Positions 25,483 through 37,308 of a stretch of 64,000 bases of DNA are shown here, piece after piece. The position numbers and the translations under genes were made by a program. A model generated the notes under the pieces. It did not search any database. It was not told the origin of the DNA and worked only from the letters and a program-made list of their open reading frames with translations. The stretch comes from Brachypodius melanocephalos (taxonomy: Eukaryota; Chordata; Aves; Passeriformes; Pycnonotidae): contig VZSR01000393.1 of the NCBI GenBank assembly GCA_013398615.1, positions 4,960,888 to 5,024,887 of the forward strand, given 5' to 3'. Positions within the stretch are counted from its first letter, which is position 1. Each line of letters starts with the position of its first letter.

Positions 25483-26441
25483 GGGTTATATATTGAATAT
25501 ATAATATCAGGTTGTATGTTTGAATGAGCTGTATCCAAATGGCTGTGCTACTGCCAGAGAGCTCAGCACCTTGCTTCCTCACTGAGCAAACACAACCACA
25601 AAGAAAAGAAACAAACAAAGCAGAAGCCTCCACCTTTTCTAAGCAAGCCCTTCCGCTGTTGGTTTGTACCTAATTTGCACAGAAACACAGAAGCTCAGGC
25701 TTCTGTGCACAGCTTCAAACCCTTGGTGCTCACCGTGATGCAGTGTCGAGGTCAGTGGAGGGACTCCTGCTCACTCCAGCTCATTCCATTTCCGCTCTGG
25801 AAAACTCCTTTGCTGGCAACAGAGGAAATCGAGGCTGTGGCCATTTCCCCCGATGTCCAGAGAGCAGTGGGTGTGTTGAGGTGCATCCCCAAGTCATAAC
25901 TCATAAGTGCTGCCATCCAGTTCTGCCCTTTCTGTGATTCCGGTTTTATGAGTGTGGCAATTACACCTCCAATATTTGATTTGCATGAGATTAAGCTGCA
26001 CACTTGTGAAAGGCAAGCTGGTGCCAAACACCCTTAAAAGGGCTTAGAAGCATCCAAAATTAATGTGTTTCACACCAAGTGAAGTATTTGCTGGAGTGCA
26101 GAAAATGGGAAAAGTTCCTATCCACAATTCACTGTCATGTTCAGTTTTTGGTGGAAACTGTCCTTAAAGATACTAGGCTGTCCCTGTTTATGACAGAAAT
26201 ACAAAATATGATAAATAGAGAGTAATATTCTACCAATCAAAGTATCTTTACTTAATTTTCTAAGGCTTTTAATTCTTCAGCAGACCAGAATTTTGTTTCT
26301 CTCTCCAACTTACTGGTGTTAATAACCAATACTGTTAAGAAGCTAAATTTCTGAGAGTTAAAAATAGGCTTTCATTAGCTAAAATGTACCATGCAGTTGT
26401 GCATTTAAATGCCATGTGCAGTTTAGGGGAAAATAATCTTT
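25483..26441. other. Unique noncoding sequence, no gene seen
   Basis: Open frames of at most 91 codons overlap on both strands at 25675-26027 without domain signatures. An ATTTGCAT octamer lies at 25979-25986. No repeat family was recognised. Confidence 0.6.
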
Positions 26442-26483
26442 AAAAAAAAAAAAAAAAAAAAGAAAAAAAAAAGAAGAAAAAAA
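26442..26483 (+). repeat. Poly(A) / A-rich tract
   Basis: Twenty A's (26442-26461) continue as A-rich sequence with G interruptions. No retroelement body was recognised upstream and no convincing target-site duplication flanks it. Confidence 0.9.
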
Positions 26484-26519
26484 GATTGACTTCGTTTATG
26501 TACTCTGAAAACTTGGTGT

Positions 26520-27010
26520 TAAATTATTTTAAAATGCTCCCCAGGTCACAACAAGCTGCTGTGTATCAGGTCACACTGCCGCCTCCAAAATCATGCTTAT
26601 CTTTAAATTTTCCTTTCATAAACATTTGGCAAATATAGCATCAATTTAAGCTGTAATGACCACGTTTAATTTTCATTTTAAATTTATTCTGTTACTATAT
26701 ATTGGTATCCTGGTTGATGCCAAGTCAGCCAGCCACAGGTCTGTTTTTCATTTATGCATTGAACTTCTTTGGGTTAGACATGCTCAAGAGTCCTGGTTTA
26801 ATGCATAACCCTAATTATAACTTAGAATTAAGCTACTGCTGACTGCAGCATTTTAGGCAGAGGAATCAAAGAATGTATCTAATGAAAAAAAACACAACTC
26901 CACCCCTCACTAGTACCTTATCTTTATACATTTTTTTATATTCCTTATTTTTTAAAGATTCAGTGCATAATACAGCTATAAACCAGCAGTTTAGATAATA
27001 TAGTCAGCTT
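26520..27010. other. Candidate conserved noncoding block (AT-rich)
   Basis: High-complexity AT-rich sequence with many homeodomain/forkhead/Sox-like motifs (CATAAACATTTGG, CGTTTAATTTTCATTT, TTTAATGCATAACCC, CCCTAATTATAAC). There are no simple repeats except short A/T runs and no open frames. It has the texture typical of gene-desert enhancers. Conservation is untested. Confidence 0.3.
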
Positions 27011-27928
27011 GTCAGTTTATATATGTCTACTCTGAGCTTAAGGGTTTTCTCTTTGCTTTGAATTGGGCCTCACTTCTTATTAAAATGCTACAAGCTTTTA
27101 AGAGACTGTAGTATCACAGACCAGTGATAGCTCAACATTCTAATATATCATTATGTTGGACCTATATCTGTGCACTCTAAAATTGCATTACTGTTTAAGG
27201 TGGATGAAATATTTTTGCAAAATGTTTGGGGTTGGATGAAAAATGCCTTTTCAGCCATGCAGAACTCTGATGAGGAAATTCTTAGAATGTTCTGATGAAA
27301 ATGGCTTTGGGGTTTTTTTAATGGAAAAACTAAAAATGCAATTCAGAGCACTGCTCAATTACAATAAAAATACTGGGGTTTCCCCACATTTTTACTAGGA
27401 GTGAAATATTTTTAAGGACAAGCTCTTGTGGTCAAACTTCAAACTTGTCTGAATTTCATCTATTGGATTGGATCACTGAGAACTCAATGGACAGGAAAGG
27501 CAGGGTCGTCTTATCTGGGTCTTTATTCCCAAAATAAATCTGTTCTTATTAATAGAAGCAGGTTTTTAGAGAAGAGGGAGGATTAATGATGCACCATGTT
27601 GCATGGGTCAGAAGGAAATGTGGCCTGGGGAGATGCCACCATCATGAAAAATCAGATCAGGATGAACCTGGTGGGGCAGGAGGAGGGAGCATCGTGCTCC
27701 AGTGGGACTCCAGGACAGGGGCTGGGATCAGAGCAGCACTGCACAGGGACACCCTGTATGCACTGCACAAAGACAAAACTCTCAGTGGGAGATGGAGAGC
27801 AAGGGAAAGTCATTGCAAGGCACCTTTGTGCACCAGCCTTTCTGCTGTCCCTTTCCCCACGGTACCTCTGTGCTGCCATGGGGCGAGGGAGTCGCTCTCC
27901 TGCTCTCCAAGAACCCCTCAAGATCCTG
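27011..27928. other. Noncoding, GC-richer at 27586-27928; long open frames judged spurious
   Basis: The first half is AT-rich and structureless. From 27586 the GC content rises and stops become scarce in several frames at once. A 158-codon ATG-initiated frame (27596-28072, plus) overlaps a 125-codon plus frame and a 123-codon minus frame. The predicted proteins have no recognisable domain, signal peptide or repeat. Simultaneous openness in opposing frames argues for composition and not coding. Confidence 0.55.
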
Positions 27929-28041
27929 CACCTAATTCTGCTCATTTTCATGGCTCCACCTGAGGGTACCACCTCTATTTCCTTAGAGTTAGTCCAGTTG
28001 TGTGCTGGGCTTTGTGGCTGCAATGAGAATCCTTTGCCATT
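27929..28041. mobile_element. Possible diverged amniote hairpin-repeat fragment
   Basis: The left end reads CCTAATTCTGCTCATTTTCA and the right end TGCAATGAGAATCCTTTGCC. Together they resemble the GGCCTAATTCTGCTCTCA start and TGAGAATCTGGCC end of old amniote repeats that mirror around a CATTGACTTCAATGG centre. The middle is too diverged to confirm, so this is a weak call. Confidence 0.25.
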
Positions 28042-28314
28042 GGAATATGAGGCTGTGTTTTCATTCCTGTGACAGCTCTTATCCCTGCCTGCTGTCTGCA
28101 GGGAGCTCCTCAGTGAGAGTTATACACTGCTTGATAAAATACCAATGTTTTCCTTCTTTGGGAACAGGGAAACGAAAAAAATCTGGGTTTGTACTAACAT
28201 TCCACTTGTTCTGCGTGGGCATTCAGCTGTGCTGCCAGGAGCTGGGAATGTTTACAGTCCTGGTGTAAATGAAAGCAGACAGAAGCAATGGAGAAACAGG
28301 CTGTGCAAGCCTGG
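28042..28314. other. Unique noncoding sequence
   Basis: No recognisable repeat or gene. Open frames here are under 90 codons and featureless. Confidence 0.5.
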
Positions 28315-28597
28315 GGGCTTGTCCATGCACAATAGTAGCATCAGTTCAGCTGCAAAATCCATTTAGCTGAACCAGTGTATGTCTCTGATTGGACACACTT
28401 AAATTGGTTTATAACCAGCTTACATCAAATTAGTTTAAATCAGGAAGTTACCATAATAGCTGCATCAATCCGTAATTGTCTAATGTGTGTATAGGATGGT
28501 TGCAGACCAGTAGCCTTTCCTCCATGCAGGCTTTTGCACCGCTTTAGATAATTTAAAAACTGTTAAACCAGCAAAACTTTTGTCTGTGGACAAGCCC
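28315..28597. mobile_element. Non-autonomous DNA-transposon-like relic with terminal inverted repeats (~283 bp)
   Basis: The left end starts GGGCTTGTCCATGCACAATA and the right end finishes TTTTGTCTGTGGACAAGCCC. The reverse complement of the right end begins GGGCTTGTCCACAGACAAAA, matching the left end at the first 11 bases and patchily beyond. The interior has the AAATTGGTTTATAACCAGCT / AGTTTAAATCAGG style of an old amniote element whose ends read TGTGGACAAGCCCT. No transposase is encoded. An exact target-site duplication was not evident, which fits great age. The family name is not assigned. Confidence 0.6.
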
Positions 28598-31144
28598 TAA
28601 AGCCCGAAGTTTGTGTGAGCTGGGACAGGGAGTGAGCAGGGGCTCTGTGCTGGCTCCGTGCTGCAGAACAAACTCTCAAAGCCAGCAGAAAAGGAGATGA
28701 CAGACACTTTAAAGCAAGAATGGGACACAAGACACTAATTTTCCAAAACAGTTTATTACTCTATATGATGGAAAAGTATGAGGTAAAGAAGTTCAGGACT
28801 CCTTGCTGTGACCCAGGGGTTTTTATGAGCTGTGTTCACAGGCATGGAGAGGTCAGAGGGAAGCTGTCCATGGGTTCCCTGGGCTCTGTGGGATCACGTT
28901 TCACCCCATGAGCTGGAGCAGCCCCGAGCCTTCTGCAGGTTTAGTCAAAGGATAACAACACTCTGCGAGGCTGGTGAGACTTGTTCCATCTCTTGAGTGC
29001 TCAGGAAGGAGCTGGAACAGGAAATGTTGCTTTTGCTGTGTGATAATGGTGGCTCAGAGCTGTTTTGGAAAGACAAACCCCTCTGGACAGCGAAGGCAGA
29101 GGCGGCTGAGAGTGTCACATTGTGGAAACAAAGGCAACAGGAGAATGACACCACGAGCGGGGTTATCTCAACATTTCTGTAACTAAAAATGGCCTAAATT
29201 GTTTTCCGAAATGAGCTCTTGCAGAGCGGAGAGAAAGCCTCTGATTTCAAGGGTTCCTAAAATACTTTTGGAACGAAACTCTCTGAATGTTCTGTGGGTG
29301 TTGATCGCTGGAGTGCTCAGTAGTACTCGAGCTCTGAGTTCACACCATTAAAGCTTTGTCGACATTACTGAAAGCGTCCTCTAACACACTGAAGCAAGCT
29401 CAAGAGGCTGTATTTATGTTCTCAGGCTGACTTTAGGGCTGTTGCTGGCAAGCTGTCAATAAAAGAACTTATTAGTCAGGGAGACAGCTTGGAATGGAGA
29501 GTTGTTTAAGCAGTTTACTTGTGAATGGGACACAAAGGTGAACAGAAAGAACTTTCTGTGTGTTTAGCAAATGGGAATACCAAGAAGCAGTTTTATCAAG
29601 GTACCTCTGTTCAGGATGTCCAGCAGTAAATGTGCCAGATAGCTTTTTTTGTTGAGCAGTGCTCCTCCAGTTCTGCAAGTATATCTGGTAGAAGCTGTTT
29701 TATCCTGTAAGAAATAGGAGGGAAAATTGGTTTGATGTTCTTCCCTCTTACTTTTTTTGAATGTGTGGAAGAGCAAAGCGGTGCTGTTTTCTCAGCAATA
29801 GAAAATGTAATGGTGCATTTCCCTTGCATGAGGCTTCTGGACATTCTCCTACTTGATAAAAGTAGATTGAGATGCCATGGTAAGTAGTATTGTACCCACC
29901 AGATAATCTTACTGGACTTGAGGGCATTGTGGAATATTACTTCTGGTGAAGAGTAACTTGCAGAGGAATAGAAATAGCTATGAGAAATAGTACAAATCTA
30001 ATATCCAAAGAGCAGTGCTTGGAGAAAGGAGCAGACTGCTTTTGTAAGAAATATATTTGTTACACTATGCCTTAAACCATCTTTAAAGGCTGAAGTGATC
30101 CTAGTGAAAGCCATGGGAAAGAGAAAATGAGTGGAAAACAAATGGATCCCTAAAGAGACTGACTGAAAGGTAAATCACAGTTTGTGGCAATCGTTCATTT
30201 GCTCCTGGTGGGTTTTTGTCGGCCTAAGGGGAACCTGTGATAAAACAAAGACCTGGCTCACTGTGGCTCCAACCCAAAGTACGTGTACAGCAACTCATTG
30301 TGGTGCCCCATTCACAAGAGGTGGATGGCTTTCCAAAAGCCCCCTTCATGCAAATTTTTTTCAGCCCAAAGCTCTGAGGAGGACAGCACATCTCATAATG
30401 GCCATACTTCTCCTGGATCATGGTGTGGTGATTTGTTTTCCTTCAGGTTTTGCTGACACTGGTGGGGAGTCAGCCCTCCTTGCTCCATCCTGGGCATGGC
30501 CTTGGTCTTTTTGTGTTTGCTGTGGGAAGGCTGGTTGCCAATGTGCAGTTCTAAAGTCACATTTTCACTTGCATTCTGGGCAATACCTCCCACATTTTGG
30601 ACTCTGCAGTGCTCAGTGTAAATGGTTCCTTAGAGCTCCTTTGGCAGCCAAGATAAGCGATATTGTATTTAATTTCTGGCACTGCCACTCGCTGAATTGC
30701 CGACACAGCTGCAGCAGACCTCCAGGTCTGGATGTATCTGGCTAAAGCAGAAGATCCCTGGATTTTCTGACTGGACTCCATGTAATCCATGCCATTCAAG
30801 ATCTGATCTGGGGCAGCCAAGCAGAAACGTGACTCCTTTCTGCCAAAGGCGTTTCAGCAGTGATTTGTTCTGGAGAAAAGAGGGACAGAGGTGAATTCTC
30901 TGAGAAATTAGTCTTAGTAAGGCTGATTAAGGCCTTCTTCCAGTAGGGTTTACCAGGAAGGTCTGTCGTGTACAAGCCAAAGCTTAATTTTTTTTACACC
31001 ACAACTTTGGAGGAGAAAAAACCCATCCCTACTCCCAGAAACACATTTCTGCTTCCCTTGGATCAGACACTAGTGTACGTGTGGCTGGGTAGTGTGATAT
31101 ATCAAGAGACTGGTTTTGCTGACCTCTAACTGTGGAATTTTTAA
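28598..31144. other. Unique noncoding sequence, no gene seen
   Basis: The longest frame is 187 codons (30182-30745, plus), but it opens at TTG. Its first ATG is at 30398, leaving about 115 codons, with no recognisable domain. An ATGCAAAT octamer is at 30348-30355. No repeat family was recognised. Confidence 0.6.
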
Positions 31145-31160
31145 TTTTTTTTTTTTTTTT
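31145..31160 (+). repeat. T16 homopolymer tract
   Basis: Sixteen consecutive T's in unique sequence. No retroelement body was recognised on either side. Confidence 0.9.
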
Positions 31161-34100
31161 CTTTTTACTGTGCATGAAGGTAATGGTGTGAACATGAGGC
31201 TTGGGAACCATTTGTTTCAGCAGCAGTTACCCTTATTCACCCTGACTTGGATCCTATCCCTACCACAACGTTAATAACTTAGCACACTCAGAGAAAGAAT
31301 GAAATGAAGTAATGTGAAAAAAAGGTACAGGGCATGTTTGCTATCAAGCTTCATCTTTTGCTTTCCTAGTGGTGCCGCAGTGGTAGCAGACCTGACTTGT
31401 GTGCAAAATGAGCATTTGAGAATTCATCTTCTAGGCAAAAAGGGCCACTGCTTTCAAGGCATTTGCTGCCCCTGAAGCCATCCAGGATAATTTATGCTGG
31501 TTCTCAGTAAATTCAACCATGTTGGAGAAATCCCTTGAACACTGCACTCTCCAGGAAGATTGTGTCCCTTGTCTTAGCTTGGCTTGGATGGTGACAGGCA
31601 TTGTAATACACTGGTGCTAACACTGACAAAAACCTGTTTTAAACTACTCTACAATGCAGGCAAGGAAATTGCTGCTGGTTTAATAGGTACTGCACTGTTG
31701 GCAGTGGAAAATTTAGGTGCAAGTGAGTTAGATTCCATCATCTTGCTGTGTTAAAAGATGGAGCTTCTTCCCATGCTGGACTCCACGTCATGCCATAACC
31801 AAATGCCTACAGCCTCCCACAGCAAACTCTTTTGCAGAATAAAAAGAATTACTTTCCAAGATCAAGGCAAGCTCTCAGGAAGGTGTTTGTGGGGTTGGCA
31901 TTCAGCACAGTGTGGTGATTTGGAGCTGCAACCCCCCTGGAGCTTGCTGTTCCTGGAGATGATGGTTTTCCTGTGGACCCAGCCATAGTGATTTAGGCTC
32001 TTTATTGTGTCAAGAAGTGACAGTGACACCATAAATTGCCCTGCAGAATGCCCTCAGCCTCGTGAATCATCTGCTGTAATTCTTTGGGAGTGGGCAAGCA
32101 AGAGAGGCACTGCAAGGAATGGGCATTCCTTGTGTTGTTCCCATACTCTGCCATGTGAACCTGCCCTCCTGAAATCCATAAAACCCGCAAGCAGGCTCTC
32201 AAAACATTTAATTTGAAAGATCTCTGTTTAAATAGTTTTTGACTTGTGCCAGGGCAAGCCTGTCCTCCAGTTAATTATGTTCTAAGCACACAAAGAGAGC
32301 TAGTGAAAACAGTCACTTCATAACCATTTTCTTTTTGTAAACTCAGAGTACTTAGATCTGCATCATTTAATCATAATAGAGCCGTATGCATGCAGCTTAA
32401 CTTTTCTGGAAACCAAAATTAGCTAGAAGACATTTTAGCCTATTTCTGAAATGCTTGTGTGTGGGGAAAAGTGCTTTGAGAACTTCAAATGGGTATGAGC
32501 TCCCAGACCTTGCAGGAGTGGAGAAAAGTTCATGTCAGGAATGCTCCCACCTCTGCCCAGGTCACACAACAACAAATACATCCTCAGTGCAATTTTAGAG
32601 TGAAGTTTACTGGTGGAGTGGCTAACTAGCACAAAGAAACTAAAAGAGGGATTAAGCTGCTAAATGTAGGGCAAAGATTAATTTTGTTATGGGCCAGAAT
32701 CTCAGGGCGTGAATACCTGGTCAAAAAAATTATTTTAGTTGTTGCAACATGACACTTAAATGGAGCATAGGAATATTTCTTAATTAGATATTTAAATATC
32801 TTGCAAATATTTGAAAAATATAACAGCCTCAATGAAATTCAAACTTATTTGCTCAACGAGGCAATGCTTTAATTTGTGTGGCTGTTTCAGATATATCTCT
32901 GGGTACCTCGAGAACTCTGAAGGAGGCACATGCTGGAATCATTGTCTCAAAAATGCTCAGTGAGCAGCCAGGGCAGGGATCACATCCAGAGGAGATCTCC
33001 AGCACACACACCACGAGCTGCAGGGCTCAGTGCTGAGCCTGCAGTTGTGCTTTGCCAGCAGGACCCTGCAGCAGCCACAGCAGCTTTGTTCCTGTGGGAA
33101 TGGTGTCTGAGTCAATCCAGCATCTCCCGGTGCTCTTTGATACCCAACACTCTGCCAAAATCCCAGCTGATGTACAGAGAGGATGGTGAAACCACAGGGC
33201 TTTCCAAAAAGTTCCTAAAAAGCTTTGGGTAAACTTAAGGAAACAGTGTAATGATATCTTGATAGATACCTTGTTAGCACCCCACCCCCTGTATAAAGCT
33301 GTCAAAACTTCTGTTAACAGAATTTAGCTTTAGTTTCAAAATAATAATTATTAACAGGGCAGATACTCTGAGTGTTACATGGATGAAACTATTAATTAAA
33401 GGTTGCTTCCAGAACTCTCTGTGGCTGCAGAATTGCAACACGAATTTGCAGAGGAAATAGACATTAAAGGCTGCAGCCCATCTTGCAGCCAGCTGTTGGC
33501 CACTAAATGAATACTCCCTCACAGGGATAACATGGAACATACCTTGGTGAGATTAAAAGGCATATTTTTGGGATCCCCTCATTTGGGTGGGATTCTCTGA
33601 ATTTTTACAGTAATTCTTTGCCCAGCTCTCTGTTCAAGAGACTTAATAAGTTTACCTCTGGCCAAGGCTGAGCTGCTCCTGCCAGCAGCAAGGATTCCTG
33701 CTCTGGCAGAGGGACTGGGGACAGCTGAGTCTCCTTTAAATGGAGAAGAGACAACAAACGAGTGAAGAACAGGAGCATGATGAAGGAGAGGAAGACAGTG
33801 AGAGAGGAAAAGAGAGTAAAGGCAGGGAATTGCAGTTGATTGCAAATGCATTTATCCTCTCTCAGGAAGTTCATCCTCGGAGCAGCCCCCAAAGGTAGTG
33901 CTGGTAACTGATGCTACCTGGTCTAGGTCTAACTTGCTGTCATGCTGACATGTATCAGGAAATTAAACTCCCTCTCTCTTGCCAGTGCTTCTGAATATTG
34001 ATTCCTAATTCCACAACCTGGCCATTATTTGAAACTAAAGCTTGCCGCAGAGGAGAGCGTTAAAACACAGGTCAAGGACAGGCCTGCCCTCCGTGCCTGC

Positions 34101-34679
34101 AGCCACTTCCCCAGTGCTTTATGAAAGCTGTTGTGCCATGAATGGATGGGGGGAAAATAGAGCACATTCAGCATGAATAAAACATGACAGTGATGTGCTA
34201 GCAAACTGTGATCTGTTTTGACTGTGATAACAGTGTAAACCTCAATGGATGAGGACAAGATCACAGTGCACTGAAACCATGAAGTCAGCTTAACGTGACC
34301 ACGGTCCACTCCAACTTCTCTGTCACTCCTGCCAGTTCCCTGGGATGTGCTGTGACTGTGATGTGCATCCAGTGAGAGCGAAGTGACACATGAGCGCGGC
34401 GTGACAGCAATGCCAGAAAAGATTTGGTGCCTGCTGTTTGTGGCCAGTTAGCCATGTGAATGCAAAATGTATGGGGCAGTTTGTGAGGAGCTGGTACTGA
34501 TCATTTGTATGAATGGTTTTGACTGAGGAGGATTTAGGTTTGAGTATCTGATACAGATTCCTCCTGTAGCAAGCCTCAATAAACATTTGGTTGCCGCAGC
34601 TGTTGGCTGGAAGGTTCACCTTATTCAAAGTGCTTTCTGAGATTTGATCCTGTCCTTTTTGTCTTCACTCCATGCCATA
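31161..34679. other. Unique noncoding sequence, no gene seen
   Basis: Open frames up to 101 codons exist on both strands with no recognisable domain. The phrase GGGCCAGAATCTCAG at 32690-32704 looks like the edge of an old amniote repeat but is isolated. No simple repeats of note. Confidence 0.6.
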
Positions 34680-35230
34680 CCACAGTGGCAGATTATTAAC
34701 TGAGATTCGTATGACGATCGATATAATATAAAGAGCAACATGTCCTTGAGTTCAGTGCACATCGTTTTATAGGGAAGTGTTTTTTTCCCCTCTCCATTTG
34801 GCTTGATTATTCAAGAGTTCTTTAACCACTACAACAGAATCCTTTTCAGAAGAGGAACGTTTTTCTTTCACCCTAGTTGCTATGAGAACATGAATCATCT
34901 CTTTAGCACAATAGCAACAACTGTAGTGCCTAAGTGCATCCACTGATTTTTTACTGTTTGTTCTTTGCTCTCAACAAGATAAGCTGTTGTTATTTCTTTC
35001 TTCTTGAACAAGCATAACATGATTGCTGAAGTAGTCAGAATAATTGGACCAAATAGTGAGGCGGTTAATGTAAACAGAAAGAATTTATCTCTTTCAAGTA
35101 CAGTAAATTGTCCTCCAAAAATATGGAAATCTTGTCTATTTCTTGTTGTGCCCTAGAGCAAATTTTGTTGAGTTTGTTGTCACATCATTATTTTCGGACT
35201 CTGTGAAATTGCTAATGAGGAACAGGCTGC
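34680..35230. other. Candidate conserved noncoding block
   Basis: An AT-rich, high-complexity stretch containing ATGACGATCGATATAATATA, CCAAATAGTGAGGCGG, ACAGTAAATTGTCC and TTTTACTGTTTGTTC. It has no open frames or simple repeats. A regulatory role is inferred from texture only. Confidence 0.25.
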
Positions 35231-36119
35231 TTTCAGTGGGATAGCTGTGCGTGTTTAAGGCTGTGGTGAGATGTTACAGTCCCAGGGTAAATCACCAGCA
35301 CAGAAGAGGTTAATGCCCCCCTTGAGCTCCACATCCACCACAGGTGTCAGCTACCACCAAAAGTGCTGCCAGGGGGTGGGAGTGGGAGGATGGTGCTGGC
35401 TTCAGCTGCAGTGAACCCTCTACTGCAGAGAGGGTGTAAACCCAGCAAGCTGATGTGCAAGCTCTTTTTGTAGCTGTGGTGGGAATGAGTTCTGCACTGG
35501 AGGAAGATGATGTCAAGAAGTATTTTGCTTGATCATCAAGACCTGAGCTGTTGCCATAGATAACCTGTAAGCAAATTTTTTAATTTCTTAAATGACTGGT
35601 AAAATGGATTATTCTCATTGAGAGAAGATTTTTTTCTGTGTACTTTGTATGTTCATTTTCAGGCTGGTCTTGGCTGCAGTCACTGTCAAAGGCACTATTT
35701 TCACACCATTTATTCTGCTTGTATAAAATGGCTTCTGTGGAGAAGGATCCTTGGAGAGCAAAGGGTGGTGGACATGTTTTGACAGTCTCTTGCTGATTGC
35801 TAATCACTGCTTTCCCAAAGCTTCCTTCAAACCTCCTCATCCTAATCACCAGAGATGTTTGTGGAGACCAGTGCTGTTGGTAGGTGAGGAAGATGGGGGC
35901 CTGCGTCAAGTGGAAATGTGCTCTAGATGGGATGAGACAAGAGGCTGTGAGAAGTTTGTGAAAGCTCTGAAATGATTTGAGGTTGGTGGCTCTTGCTGGA
36001 ACTTGTGTCTGTCTTGAGAAAGGAGCTTCTACTCCATCCTCACTTGGCACCTGTGATTTGTACAGGATATGGCCCCTTTTAAAGAGGGGGATAAATGCTA
36101 TGCAAATGTGTCTAGACAG
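35231..36119. other. Unique noncoding sequence, no gene seen
   Basis: A 156-codon minus-strand frame (35580-36050) begins at GTG, and its first internal ATG leaves about 86 codons. It is overlapped by a 74-codon plus-strand frame. No domain was recognised, so no gene is called. An ATGCAAAT octamer is at 36100-36107. Confidence 0.55.
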
Positions 36120-36424
36120 GTGAAATATGGCTAATGATCAGTTGAGACAATTTTCCCAACAACCCTCTTAGATTTTAATTATTTATAGATCTATAACTAC
36201 ATATTATGCACTTCTGTAGCACAGGTGAATTAGAGGGGGGAAAAAAATGAAAGCTTACAGACAACCAGTGTTTTCAATAGTGTCAAATTATTATGCCAAT
36301 AAAACATGTAAAATCTGCTCAAGATCAAACAGGCATTTGATGTGCTGATTCTGTTTTGGAACAAAAAAATAATCCCCGAGTGATTGTTATCTGGTACTTG
36401 TAGCTTTGAATAGATAAAAGCAGT
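36120..36424. other. AT-rich noncoding sequence
   Basis: High A/T with a G6A7 run near 36235. No open frame or recognised repeat. Confidence 0.5.
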
Positions 36425-36508
36425 GGCCCAGACCTTGACTGGAGTAAATTAATACAACTGCATTGACTTCGGGGAAACAATGTGGATTTATACCAAGTGA
36501 TGGATCTG
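36425..36508. mobile_element. Relic of an amniote hairpin-type interspersed repeat (both arms and centre)
   Basis: Pieces in order are GGCCCAGACCTTGACTGGAG, TAAATTAATACAACTGCATTGACTTCGG (split here for reading), GTGGATTTATACCA and TGATGGATCTG. The ends mirror each other around a CATTGACTTC centre, matching the old amniote element with GGCCCAGATCC, CTGGTGTAAAT, CATTGACTTCAATGG, GATTTACACCAG and GGATCTGGCC. It belongs to the same type as the collapsed copy at 14869-14928. Confidence 0.6.
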
Positions 36509-37281
36509 TTCTTACAGCCTGATAAAAATCTAGAGGTTAGGCTTCTTCATCAATTTTTGTCTAAGAACTAAGGAAGGAAGAGATAATGGGGCTACAAGTA
36601 GGGATATGATTCAGTATTATTATTCTGATCTTAAACTTCTAACCTCAGGGGAAAAGAGGTCTGAATACTTGGCATGGATCTTGCTTAAGTTTGATGAACT
36701 GCTTTACCATTGTATTTAATTGTTTGCAGCTAGTATTATACTGAACTAAACTAAGATTATGTGCAATTAAGCAGAAGAAGAGTATTGCATTGAGTGGTAT
36801 TTAGAGTGCCTCATTAATTTGTATTAGGCTGTTAATGTAGGAAAATGCACCAACATGATTTAAACATAAAAATACCTAGGTAATCTGGCGAACCACACTA
36901 AGCTTCTAATCACTCTTTCTGAATATTTCCTGAAAATAACTAGAACCTGATTAAAGTACTTTTATGTGTCATGTTTTTTCAATGGAAAAAAAAGTCTTGA
37001 GACTCCTGTTGACTCAACAGCAAGAAGACAGAAGTTTAATGCAGAGGCAAGCAGTGGTATTAAGAGAAATAAAACCTAAAAGATATATATTAAGAAATTA
37101 CCCATGTGTAGTAGTAAAACCAATTAGAGTGAACTAGATTTTGCTGGCTTAATCATAATTTGCGAAAGTTGACCTCAAATAAATGTAGAATCATAATGAA
37201 ATTTAGAGATAATCTAATGAAATCTAACACTGGCTATGAATCACAATTTAATGTCAGGGGTATGTGTGTTTTGGTCTTGGA
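36509..37281. other. Candidate conserved noncoding block (AT-rich)
   Basis: High-complexity AT-rich DNA with many TAAT/ATTA cores (TGTATTTAATTGTTTGC, GTGCAATTAAGC, CTCATTAATTTGTATT, GCTTAATCATAATTTGCG). There are no open frames and no simple repeats. The regulatory interpretation is inference. Confidence 0.28.
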
Positions 37282-37308
37282 TTTAGTGAAAACTAGGTTT
37301 TCACTAAA
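37282..37308. repeat. Perfect 12-bp inverted repeat with 3-nt spacer
   Basis: TTTAGTGAAAAC at 37282-37293 and its exact complement at 37297-37308 are separated by TAG. A 12-bp perfect stem with a minimal loop is the tightest hairpin seen in the window. It could be the centre of a lost palindromic element or a hairpin-forming site. Confidence 0.9.

Noticed and set aside
27225..27420. Repeated GATGAAAATG / AAATATTTTT wording suggesting an old palindromic element
   Set aside because: Too short and A/T-biased to align with confidence to a family pattern I know.
27596..28072. 158-codon ATG-initiated open frame, the longest with a true ATG start that I found
   Set aside because: It lies in a GC-richer patch where four frames on both strands are open together. 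There is no domain or signal peptide, and its end overlaps a possible repeat fragment.
30182..30745. 187-codon plus-strand open frame
   Set aside because: It opens at TTG. The first ATG (30398) leaves about 115 codons, Cys/Trp/His-rich with no domain, and minus-strand frames overlap it.
32690..32704. GGGCCAGAATCTCAG resembling the edge of an old amniote repeat
   Set aside because: No mirrored second arm or centre found nearby.
35580..36050. 156-codon minus-strand frame
   Set aside because: GTG start with the first ATG about 70 codons in, and no recognisable domain.
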